From Akkermansia sp. (lineage in GTDB: Bacteria > Verrucomicrobiota > Verrucomicrobiia > Verrucomicrobiales > Akkermansiaceae), in contig NZ_JAJBTT010000024.1 in NCBI RefSeq assembly GCF_020860705.1, positions 58,046-122,045 on the forward strand: a stretch of DNA of 64,000 bases, read 5' to 3'. A model generated the notes under the pieces. That model did not search any database and was not told the DNA's origin. It was given only the letters and a program-made list of their open reading frames with translations. The translations under genes and the position numbers were made by a program. This document shows, piece by piece, positions 1-6,896 of the stretch (within the stretch, counting starts at the first letter, position 1; each line of letters starts with the position of its first letter).

Positions 1-1082
1 CGGGCGACCGCGTTCCCTGCGTGGTTCTGGAAAACGGGAACGTCCGCAACCTGGATCCGAACGACCCCATTGAAGTGTCCTACCAGCACAACTTTCCGGG
101 GCTGCCCAACGGCAAGGACAACAAGGACCAGCTCAAGCTCATGTGGAGCCACGGCCACAACCAGGCCATTATTAACGGCATCGGCCGCATCGGCTTCATG
201 AAGGGCGGGACCAGCGCCCTGTGGAAGGACGAAGAAAACGCGGACCTCATCACGAAAAAAGCCGTGGAATTCATCAACAAGAGCGCCAAGGCCAAGGAAC
301 CCTTCTTCCTGATGTTCGCCACGCACGACATCCACGTGCCGCGCTGCCCGGAAAAACGCTTCGTGGGCAAGAGCTCGCACGGCGTGCGCGGTGACGTGAC
401 CGTGGAACTGGACGACTGCGTCAGCCGCATCACGGAAGCCCTGCAAAAAGCCGGCCTGGAAAAAGACACCCTGGTGATCTTCTCCAGCGACAACGGCCCG
501 GTGCTTGACGACGGCTACAAGGATTTCGCCGTCAGGGACAATGCCACCCACTCCCCCGCCGGTCCCTTCCGCGCAGGCAAGTACAGCATTCTGGAAGGCG
601 GATCCCGCATTCCATTCATCGTCAAATGGCCAGGAGTGGTCAAACCCGGAACCACGAGCAAGGCCCTGTTCAACCAGATGGACCTGGCCGCGTCCCTGGA
701 ACAATTGCTGGAACCCGGCAAGGCCAACTCCTTCCGCGACTCTGAAAACGTGATGGCCGCCATCCTGGGCAAATCCGCCAAGGGCCGCGACTACCATGTC
801 ATCAACAGCACCGGCAAGGCGCTGGCCATCCGCCACGGCAAATGGAAGTTCATCCCTGCCGGCGTAGCCATCCGCGACGGAATCAACGGAGTAGTCGCAA
901 AAATGAGCAAATCCCCGGAAGGCGGCAGCCTGTTTGACCTGGAAAAGGACCCGAAGGAACTCAACAACGTGGCCTCCCAGCATCCGGACATCTGCGAACA
1001 GCTGAAAGCCAAGCTGCAGGAAATCCGCCAAAGGCCGGAAACGAAGGCCGACCTGGTGGACCTGCTTCCGCTGGACGACTAA
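1..1082 (+). CDS. sulfatase, C-terminal part (5' end outside window)
   Basis: The reading frame is open from the first bases of the window, so this is the 3' portion of a longer gene. The visible 360 residues match the C-terminal half of formylglycine-dependent sulfatases: a HDIHVPRCP segment, a metal-site SSDNGP motif, and an AGKYSILEGGSRIPFIVKWPG-like stretch containing the conserved lysine and EGG. It ends with the usual small C-terminal domain (SLFDLEKDPKELNN). The CxPSR/CxAxR modification site that would define the active residue lies upstream and cannot be seen. Such enzymes remove sulfate esters from host glycans such as mucin O-glycans, normally in the periplasm or outside the cell. 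Substrate cannot be assigned from this fragment. The next gene starts 19 nt after the stop. Confidence 0.9.
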   Translation, partial: GDRVPCVVLENGNVRNLDPNDPIEVSYQHNFPGLPNGKDNKDQLKLMWSHGHNQAIINGIGRIGFMKGGTSALWKDEENADLITKKAVEFINKSAKAKEPFFLMFATHDIHVPRCPEKRFVGKSSHGVRGDVTVELDDCVSRITEALQKAGLEKDTLVIFSSDNGPVLDDGYKDFAVRDNATHSPAGPFRAGKYSILEGGSRIPFIVKWPGVVKPGTTSKALFNQMDLAASLEQLLEPGKANSFRDSENVMAAILGKSAKGRDYHVINSTGKALAIRHGKWKFIPAGVAIRDGINGVVAKMSKSPEGGSLFDLEKDPKELNNVASQHPDICEQLKAKLQEIRQRPETKADLVDLLPLDD

Positions 1083-1101
1083 CAGCCATTCCTACTGAAT
1101 C

Positions 1102-1587
1102 ATGAAAGAATCCGCCACATGCTCCCGGTGCGGGCACGGGTACACCTACCCGGCCGAACTGGAGGCAAAAGCCGGCATGCGCTGCACCTCCTGCGGCGCA
1201 CTGATTCATGTTAAAACGGGGCTTCCCTTCGGGGAAGCCCCCTCTTCCGCCTCCGGGCAGGAGAAGGAAAACGCCATGAAAAAACCGGCTTCCCTACCAC
1301 CCGTTAAAAGAAAACAGGCCTCCTCCGGAGGAGATGCTGAAGAGCGCAGGTCCGCGGAAAAACTCCGCAGGCAGCCCCTGGCCGCAGAATCCGGAAAACC
1401 CATTCCCGGCGTATCTTTCCTGGCATGGGGCCTGGCCCTGATTTCTCTGGTTATGGTTTTCCTCTTCCCTTCCTACGGGAACGACTCCACAGACCCGCTG
1501 TACATTCTCCAGTGGATACCCTCCATGATCTTCGGCTGCACGGCAGCCATTCTTTTTATTCAAGGGCTTGCAGCCATGCGCCGCTGA
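1102..1587 (+). CDS. zinc-ribbon membrane protein of unknown function
   Basis: A 161-residue protein. The N-terminus carries two CxxC pairs (CSRCG at about residue 7 and CTSCG at about residue 28), the layout of a small MJ0042/zinc-ribbon domain that binds one metal ion. A charged, low-complexity linker (about residues 45-95) follows, then two hydrophobic segments (about 102-120 and 132-156) that should span the membrane. The zinc ribbon is therefore probably cytoplasmic and tethered to the inner membrane. It follows the sulfatase closely on the same strand, which may only reflect shared transcription. I do not recognise a specific family or function. Confidence 0.7.
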   Translation: MKESATCSRCGHGYTYPAELEAKAGMRCTSCGALIHVKTGLPFGEAPSSASGQEKENAMKKPASLPPVKRKQASSGGDAEERRSAEKLRRQPLAAESGKPIPGVSFLAWGLALISLVMVFLFPSYGNDSTDPLYILQWIPSMIFGCTAAILFIQGLAAMRR

Positions 1588-1704
1588 CAGGAGGCCCCTT
1601 CCGGAACGCCGTGATGAACAATCCGGGAACGGGCCGGTTCAACGGATGCCTGCCCTGGCCGCACGCATTCCTGGCGCCTTCATGCAACGCCGGGCTTTTT
1701 AAGC

Positions 1705-1733
1705 TTGCCTGTCAAATTAGCAGGCTCTAAGTT
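1705..1733 (+). promoter_or_regulatory. candidate promoter of the FeoB-like gene
   Basis: TTGCCT (1705-1710), a 17-bp spacer, then TAAGTT (1728-1733), 15 bp upstream of the ATG at 1749. The predicted transcript start would leave a leader of about 9 nt. It belongs to the recurrent TTG-N17-TAnnnT pattern seen before several genes here. Confidence 0.45.
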
Positions 1734-1748
1734 ATTCCCCGGTAACTT

Positions 1749-2999
1749 ATGGAACGGGAGGCAGAGGCGCAGGACACCATGTGGAGAGCCAGACTGGACG
1801 CCGTCCTGATGCACAGGATATGGGGTTCCCTTATCTTCCTGTGCATTGTTTACCTCATCTTCTTTCTGAGCTTTGCCATTGGAGACCCTCTGGTCAAACT
1901 GATCCAGACGGGAACGCAAATGTTCAGCGTATGGGCGTGCCACCTGCTGGAACCCTGGCCCCGGCTGCAATCCCTGCTGGGGGAAGGCGTGGTGGGCGGC
2001 GTAGGGGGCGTGCTGGCTTTTCTGCCCAACGTGGTGCTGCTCTTCGGAGCCATCACCCTGCTGGAAAACAGCGGGTACATGATGCGCGTTTCCCGTCTCA
2101 TGAGCCGCATCATGAAAATCATGGGGCTGAACGGCAGCAGCTTCGCCCCTCTTCTGCTTGGCTTCGGCTGCTCGGTTCCCGCCATCCTGTCCACCAGAAG
2201 GATTGAAACGCGCAACGACCGGCTGGTCACCATCGCCGTGCTCCCCATGATGAGCTGCGCGGGACGCCTGCCGATTTACATGATGTTCGTCTCCGCCCTG
2301 TTTCCCACCCGCCTGCAGGCTACCGTGCTGTTCGGCATTTACGCCAGCGGCGTCCTTCTAGCCCTCTTCTGCGCGCGGCTCCTGAAAAATACGCTCTTCA
2401 AAACCGTGCAGAGGGATTCACCCCACCACATGAAGCGCCTGCGCCTCCCTTCCCTGCGGAAGGTGGGCGCCCTGATGTGGTCGCGGGCCTTCATGTACGT
2501 CCGGAAGGCGGGAACCTTCATCCTGGGCGCCTCCATCATCCTGTGGTTCCTCAACACCTACCCCAGGCCGGAGGAAGGCACGGCGCCCAATGCAGCCGCG
2601 GCCATGCAACATTCCTATGCCGGACAAATAGGCCAATGGATGGAACCCGTCACGCAAGTGGCCGGATTTGACTGGAAAATCAACTCCGCCCTCCTGGGCG
2701 CTTTTGCGGCCAAGGAAATCTTCGTCACCCAGATGGGCATCCTCTATGCCGTGCAGGACGGAGACTCCGGACCAGCGGCCCAGCAAACCCTGAATGCCCG
2801 CCTTAAAGCCAGCTACACCCCCCTGCAGGGTATCAGCATCATGATATTCTGCCTGATTGCCCTCCCCTGCATCGGCACCGTCACCGTCGCCAAAAGGGAA
2901 GCGGGCACTTGGTGGTTTGCACTGGCGCAATTCGCAGGACTGACCTTGCTGGGATTTCTGACGGCTACGCTGGTATATCAGACGGGGTTGCTCCTGTAA
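1749..2999 (+). CDS. FeoB-family membrane domain protein without G domain
   Basis: A 416-residue polytopic membrane protein matching only the channel part of FeoB, the ferrous-iron transporter. Key FeoB landmarks are present: the first gate with GFGCSVPAILSTR (canonical GFGCNVPAIMATR), the MMSCAGRLPIYMMF segment (canonical FMSCSARLPVYA), the second nucleoside-recognition/Gate half, and a C-terminal LPCIGTVTVAKREAG motif (canonical TPCVATIAAIKRE). The N-terminal GTPase domain of about 270 residues is absent: an in-frame TAA at 1743 closes the frame, and no G1-G5 motifs occur upstream. An alternative start is ATG 1779, which fits the FeoB homology (ARLDAVLMHR) slightly better. No feoA is adjacent. 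Likely role is inner-membrane metal transport, but substrate and the missing GTPase partner are unknown. Confidence 0.85.
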   Translation: MEREAEAQDTMWRARLDAVLMHRIWGSLIFLCIVYLIFFLSFAIGDPLVKLIQTGTQMFSVWACHLLEPWPRLQSLLGEGVVGGVGGVLAFLPNVVLLFGAITLLENSGYMMRVSRLMSRIMKIMGLNGSSFAPLLLGFGCSVPAILSTRRIETRNDRLVTIAVLPMMSCAGRLPIYMMFVSALFPTRLQATVLFGIYASGVLLALFCARLLKNTLFKTVQRDSPHHMKRLRLPSLRKVGALMWSRAFMYVRKAGTFILGASIILWFLNTYPRPEEGTAPNAAAAMQHSYAGQIGQWMEPVTQVAGFDWKINSALLGAFAAKEIFVTQMGILYAVQDGDSGPAAQQTLNARLKASYTPLQGISIMIFCLIALPCIGTVTVAKREAGTWWFALAQFAGLTLLGFLTATLVYQTGLLL

Positions 3000-3073
3000 G
3001 AACCGGACGTACAGAAAACGGTGGCAGGGAATATATCCGGCATCAGAAGCAGCGAGGGGAAAATCGGGGAATA

Positions 3074-3240
3074 ACGTATCCCCCGGTACATCCAGCTACC
3101 CAGTCTGGGAACGAAGGCCTCCCGGCCTTCGTAATTTGGGCTGTCCCACAGAACAGCGAAAGAGGATTTTCCCTCCTTCCCTTTCCCGCCAGAGTTTGCA
3201 AGGGGCGGGAGCCCCTTGCTCCCAGTAACGCGCCCACCAT
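3074..3240. repeat. intergenic repeat, copy 1, with two hairpins
   Basis: About 167 bp, strongly similar to 3257-3421. It contains two perfect 9-bp stems with 4-nt loops: 3111-3132 (ACGAAGGCC, loop TCCC, GGCCTTCGT) and 3198-3219 (GCAAGGGGC, loop GGGA, GCCCCTTGC). The two loops are exact reverse complements, so on either strand an RNA could form a loop-loop (kissing) interaction. The second stem can alternatively refold through GGGAGC/GCTCCC. Function unknown. Confidence 0.8.
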
Positions 3241-3256
3241 TAATCTCCGAAGAAGA

Positions 3257-3421
3257 ACGTACCCCCGGTACGTCCAGCCGCCTTAACCTGGGAACGAAGG
3301 CCTCCCGGCCTTCGTAATTTGGACGGTTCCTCGGAACAGCGGGAGAGAATTTTCCTTCCCCCATTTCCCTCCATGGTTTGCAAGGGGCGGGAGCCCCTTG
3401 CTCCCAGCAACACGCCACCAT
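3257..3421. repeat. intergenic repeat, copy 2, with two hairpins
   Basis: Second tandem copy, about 165 bp, with both hairpins preserved: 3294-3315 (loop TCCC) and 3380-3401 (loop GGGA). Differences between the copies lie mainly outside the stems: the part between the two hairpins differs at many positions while both stems and loops are unchanged. That suggests the structure is what is conserved. Confidence 0.8.
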
Positions 3422-3667
3422 GGACTTCCGGGTATTTTCCCATGAAGCGCCGCAGGCCTCTGCGACTTCTGAAAAACAGGCGGCCGAAGGACACTCCTCT
3501 TTCTGCCATCAGAAGCTTCTTTCTTTCCATTCCGTTCTCCCACTCACCGCTTTTTTTCCATTGCAGCAACGGCTTGCAGCGTTCCTGACATTTCAGCTCC
3601 GGCTTATACCGGAGGGGCAGGCCTCTTGTTTCCCGCAACAAAGGGTATTCCCGCCTATAAAAAGAAA

Positions 3668-3690
3668 CCGGAGGGATATTCTCCCTCCGG
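3668..3690 (-). terminator. intrinsic terminator of the TolA-like/HEAT gene
   Basis: Perfect stem CCGGAGGGA/TCCCTCCGG with a 5-nt loop. On the minus strand it is followed by TTTCTTTTT (3667 down to 3659). It lies 25 bp beyond the stop codon of the minus-strand gene. Confidence 0.85.
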
Positions 3691-3715
3691 TCCCGGCTAC
3701 GGCTGGCAAAACCGT

Positions 3716-6025
3716 TTAAATCGTCTTAATCACGGAAGACTCATCGTCCTCCCGATCATCACGGGAATCGGCCTTTTTGGTGGGAACAGGCGTCTTTTTA
3801 ACCTTTTCCAAGGCCTTGTCCACGGCCGTAATTACCTTGTCTTCCCCGGTCTTCTGGCTGGCCAGATCATTATAAACCTTTTCCTTGGCTTCATAATCAG
3901 CCTTGGCGGCGGCATCGTTCGGGTTGGCCTTGAACTTGTCTTCCGCCTTGAACAGGGCTTCTTCCGCAGCCTGGAACTTGGGCTCCACCTTGTCCCTGTG
4001 GTCTTCCGCCGTCTGCTTGATCCGGCCGAGCAAACGAATCACATAGGGCCGGTTGCTCAGTCTCTTGAAGGCGGAAACCAGGAATTGGCGGCGCTCGCTC
4101 GTCTTGGCATCCTCAATCAGGGGCTCAAACAGTTTGAGCGTGGCATTGTCATCACGGTCACGGTCCACGGACAACACACGGAGAATGGAGTCATGGGCCT
4201 GGGAGCGCACGCGTTCATGCAGGGATTCATCCTTCCACGCCTTGAACAGGTACGGGACGGCATCATCCGTATTCCAGTCTCCCCAGGCGGTGACGATGGC
4301 AAGAGCCTTTTTGGGATCTTCCTTGTAACTCTTTTCCATCATATCCAGCACCTTGGGATCACCGGTGCGGGCCAGAAGCTTATAGAGAATCTTGACGTTT
4401 TCCTCAGGCATGTTCTTCTGGTACTGCAACAGCTTGGAAGACAACGCTACGCGCCTGGCAGGAGGCGCCTCGTCAATCAGATAACGGGCCGTGCGGAAAG
4501 CGGAGGAAACCAGGTCCGCGGAAGCATCCTTCTGCTGGAGAATCTTCATGATATCGTCCAGGTCATCCAGCTTCAGGGAAAAGCGCATGTACTTGAGCAC
4601 CACGGCCTGCTTATCCTGAATTTTCTTGTTCTTGCTCTCGCTGATGGAGGAGTACAGGTCTTTCAGCAGATCCCGCATGACGGGGCTGGAAGATTTGGCC
4701 AGCAGCGTCACCATCATGGAATATTTTTCCTTGCTGTACTTGCCGACGTTCTTCTTCATATCTTCCACCACCTGGCGGGCGATGTTGTCGTCCATCTGGG
4801 CCATGATGGAAACCAGGTGCGCGGCTCCTGGCCAGTTATCCCGGTTTCCCTTGGTACCCCTCACATTGGCCAGCAGCAGGGCGGCATCTTCCGCATTGGG
4901 CACAACTTTCACGTCCGGAACACGGCCAAGATTCTTGGAATCAAACAGTCGGCTGCGGCCCAGCTTGCCGCCTTCCATCACCAGCGTATTCAAGCGGGCA
5001 TTTTCCCCTTCCACCTGGTCTTTCTTGCTGTTGGTGTGCCATGCATAAATCCCCACGCCGCCTGCGGCAAGAACCAGAACGCATACCCCGTAAATCACGC
5101 CCCTCAGCAGGGATTTGGATTTATCCACGGAGGCGGCCATTTCACGGGCGGTTTCCGTACCGGCTGGCGGCTGGACGCCCCCTGCGCCCGCAAGCGGAAC
5201 CCCGGTGGAGGGGGAAACAGCCGCGGCAGGCACGGGCTGGGAAGAAGCAGCGGACGCCACGGAAGGAGCCGGAACGCTGCCAAGAGGAGATTTCAGCACT
5301 TTCAATTTGGACGCCGGGCTTTCACCAGAGGCGGCGGCAGATGCATCCGCCGCCTTGGCGGGAGCAGCAGCCGTCTTTAAAACTTTCAGTTTGGGAAGGC
5401 CGGCCGTGGGAGCAGGAGAAGGTTCCGGAACTGCCGGTTCAGGCGCCTGACCAGCGGAGGGGACTACGCCGGCGGCCTGCGCCATGGCAGCGGCCTGGGC
5501 GTCTGCAAGAGCCTTCTGGGCTGCCGCCACCTTGGCAAGGGCATCCTGAATCTGAGCTTCCACTCCGGCATCCGCCTGAGGCTTGGAGGCAGCCTCCTTT
5601 TCTTCCTGTTCTGCGGCAAGCCGTACTCTCTCCTCTTCCGCAGCCAGACGTGCCGCTTCCTTCTCCGCGGCAAGCCGCGCAGCTTCCTGTTCTTCCCTGA
5701 TTCTGGCCGCTTCCTCTTCAGCGGCTGCTCTGGCCGCCTCTTTTTCCGCAGCAATGCGGGCGGCTTCCTGCTCGGCAGCCGCCTTTTCCGCAGCGATCCT
5801 GTCCGCTTCCGCCTGCTCTGCGGCACGGCGGGCGGCTTCCTCCTGCTCCTGAACCAGCTTGGCCTGCAATTCCGGAGTAAGGAAACGCGGCTTGGCTACT
5901 TCCACTCCTTCCGCGGCGGGAGAAACAAACTTTACCTTGGGCGTCGCCGCAGGGGCTGCCGTTACCAGGCGCCGGTGCAGTTTGGGGGCCTGTGGAGAAG
6001 ACGGGGTTTCTGGCTGATCGGTCAT
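3716..6025 (-). CDS. large membrane protein: Ala/Glu-rich coiled coil, one TM helix, HEAT-like C-terminus
   Basis: A 769-residue protein of unknown function. Residues about 50-150 are a long Ala/Glu/Arg-rich segment (repeats such as EKEAARLAAEEE) that should form a TolA-like helix or coiled coil. Residues 150-300 are Pro/Ala/Lys-rich linkers with repeated LKVLK motifs. One transmembrane helix lies at about 306-328. The remaining 440 residues are helical and rich in short repeats of HEAT or ARM character (for example LAKSSSPVMRDLLKDL and LLARTGDPKVLDMMEK), which usually bind proteins. The architecture suggests an envelope scaffold with a flexible part on one side of the inner membrane and a helical-repeat domain on the other; topology is not determined. 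It is transcribed alone, with its own terminator. Confidence 0.8.
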   Translation of the reverse strand: MTDQPETPSSPQAPKLHRRLVTAAPAATPKVKFVSPAAEGVEVAKPRFLTPELQAKLVQEQEEAARRAAEQAEADRIAAEKAAAEQEAARIAAEKEAARAAAEEEAARIREEQEAARLAAEKEAARLAAEEERVRLAAEQEEKEAASKPQADAGVEAQIQDALAKVAAAQKALADAQAAAMAQAAGVVPSAGQAPEPAVPEPSPAPTAGLPKLKVLKTAAAPAKAADASAAASGESPASKLKVLKSPLGSVPAPSVASAASSQPVPAAAVSPSTGVPLAGAGGVQPPAGTETAREMAASVDKSKSLLRGVIYGVCVLVLAAGGVGIYAWHTNSKKDQVEGENARLNTLVMEGGKLGRSRLFDSKNLGRVPDVKVVPNAEDAALLLANVRGTKGNRDNWPGAAHLVSIMAQMDDNIARQVVEDMKKNVGKYSKEKYSMMVTLLAKSSSPVMRDLLKDLYSSISESKNKKIQDKQAVVLKYMRFSLKLDDLDDIMKILQQKDASADLVSSAFRTARYLIDEAPPARRVALSSKLLQYQKNMPEENVKILYKLLARTGDPKVLDMMEKSYKEDPKKALAIVTAWGDWNTDDAVPYLFKAWKDESLHERVRSQAHDSILRVLSVDRDRDDNATLKLFEPLIEDAKTSERRQFLVSAFKRLSNRPYVIRLLGRIKQTAEDHRDKVEPKFQAAEEALFKAEDKFKANPNDAAAKADYEAKEKVYNDLASQKTGEDKVITAVDKALEKVKKTPVPTKKADSRDDREDDESSVIKTI

Positions 6026-6399
6026 AATGATAAAATGGCTGGAATATTGGATTGATTCTACATGATCCCTGCCGCCCCTGCAATCTCAAAATCCAGGCTG
6101 ACGAAGGAACCGGGAAGCCGCGGGAACCCCCGATTCAACAAGGAATTTACAAAAAACAATTTCATGCAAAGTAGAAAATAAAAAGACCTTTAAACATCTA
6201 GAAAACATCCGTGTAAAAAACATTAAATAATATCATTTTTTAATAATAAAAAATATGAATCCGGCAAGCAAACCATTACTAAACGGCAATAACATATGAT
6301 TGTCATTTAAACGGTCTTTTAAATCATGTCAAAATACATGCTCTTTTTTCTTGCTACCCTATAGGGTATTTATTAAACAAAGGACCACTCGTCAATATC
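6026..6399. other. AT-rich divergent intergenic region
   Basis: The 374 bp between two divergent genes become strikingly AT-rich from about 6150 to 6380. Contents: an 18-bp imperfect inverted repeat whose arms lie 110 bp apart (6178-6195 with AAAAAGACCTTTAAA; 6306-6323 with TTTAAACGGTCTTTTAAA), the promoter of the 6400 gene, and a palindrome at 6355-6368. This composition suits intrinsic curvature and AT-hook binding. Confidence 0.6.
6351..6379 (+). promoter_or_regulatory. candidate promoter with palindromic operator in its spacer
   Basis: TTGCTA (6351-6356), 17 bp, TAAACA (6374-6379). A perfect 14-bp palindrome, TACCCTATAGGGTA (6355-6368), overlaps the -35 and fills most of the spacer, where a bound repressor would block RNA polymerase. 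Confidence 0.5.
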
Positions 6400-6780
6400 A
6401 TGAATTCCAACGACAGCACCAAAAACAAGAGGCGCTATACGCCTGAAGAAAAACAATCCGTTCTTGATTTCATTGCTGAACGGAAAACCCAAAACAAAAG
6501 GGGCGCCCAGAAGGAAGCCGCTGAACACTTCGGTATCAGCACGGTAACCATCTCCAGCTGGATGAAGGCCACCAAAGTCAAGCGCGGCCGCAAGCCGGGC
6601 ACGAAGAATACAGCCTCCCCCAGAACACAGCCTCTTGCAGCAGCCCAGCCCGCAGATCTGCGCCGCCTGGCTGCAGTGCTGGAAGAAATCGCTGAACTTG
6701 AAGCTCAAACAGCTTTGCTTGACACCCTCCGTGCCGAAGCTGAAGAACTCAAAAACAGACTGACGGCCAAACAGGCCTGA
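6400..6780 (+). CDS. small HTH / AT-hook DNA-binding protein
   Basis: A 126-residue basic protein. Residues about 12-56 form a transposase-type or homeodomain-like helix-turn-helix (EEKQSVLDFI, then AAEHFGISTVTISSWMK). Residues 62-67 are RGRKPG, a classical AT-hook core that binds the minor groove of AT-rich DNA. After a Pro/Ala linker, residues 86-122 are a Leu/Glu-rich coiled coil suitable for dimerisation. No catalytic transposase domain is present, so it is better read as a regulator or nucleoid-associated protein than as a transposase. Upstream DNA is very AT-rich and carries a palindrome inside the promoter, suggesting self-regulation. AAGGA at 6380-6384 is a distant ribosome site. A strong terminator follows, so it is monocistronic. 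Confidence 0.8.
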   Translation: MNSNDSTKNKRRYTPEEKQSVLDFIAERKTQNKRGAQKEAAEHFGISTVTISSWMKATKVKRGRKPGTKNTASPRTQPLAAAQPADLRRLAAVLEEIAELEAQTALLDTLRAEAEELKNRLTAKQA

Positions 6781-6804
6781 TTATTTTGATCAATTCTTTT
6801 TCCG

Positions 6805-6840
6805 AATAACCGGCTTTCCTTAACGGAAAAGCCGGTTATT
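6805..6840 (+). terminator. intrinsic terminator after the HTH/AT-hook gene
   Basis: Long stem AATAACCGGCTTTCC / GGAAAAGCCGGTTATT (one bulge) with a TTAAC loop, followed by TTCTTT. It lies 25 bp after the stop and just upstream of the topoisomerase promoter. Confidence 0.85.
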
Positions 6841-6859
6841 TTCTTTACGGAGATCGCAC

Positions 6860-6888
6860 TTGCCCCTGCGGAATAATTCCTTTAATAT
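6860..6888 (+). promoter_or_regulatory. candidate promoter of the topoisomerase gene, start-proximal
   Basis: TTGCCC (6860-6865), 17 bp, TAATAT (6883-6888). The GTG start follows after only 8 nt, so the mRNA would begin at or within a few nt of the start codon. No Shine-Dalgarno sequence fits in this space. Confidence 0.5.
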
Positions 6889-6896
6889 TTGCGGCC

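Larger units (their letters stand above)
3000..3667. other. intergenic region carrying a tandem repeat
   Basis: No convincing gene lies between the FeoB-like gene and the convergent gene ending at 3716. Open frames here are artefacts of the repeat: the minus-strand frames encode the same short peptide (PNYEGREAFVPRL) twice. The region holds the two repeat copies listed separately, then about 240 bp without clear features. Confidence 0.6.

Noticed and set aside
2978..3421. 147-aa minus-strand frame with repeated PNYEGREAFVPRL peptide
   Set aside because: The repetition comes from the tandem DNA repeat. Its composition, the absence of a start signal and the overlap with hairpins argue against a real protein.
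3626..5380. 584-codon plus-strand open frame
   Set aside because: It is the antisense shadow of the TolA-like/HEAT-like gene on the minus strand. The minus frame has a coherent coiled coil, TM helix and terminator, while the plus frame has an improbable composition (excess Gly/His/Gln) and no motif.
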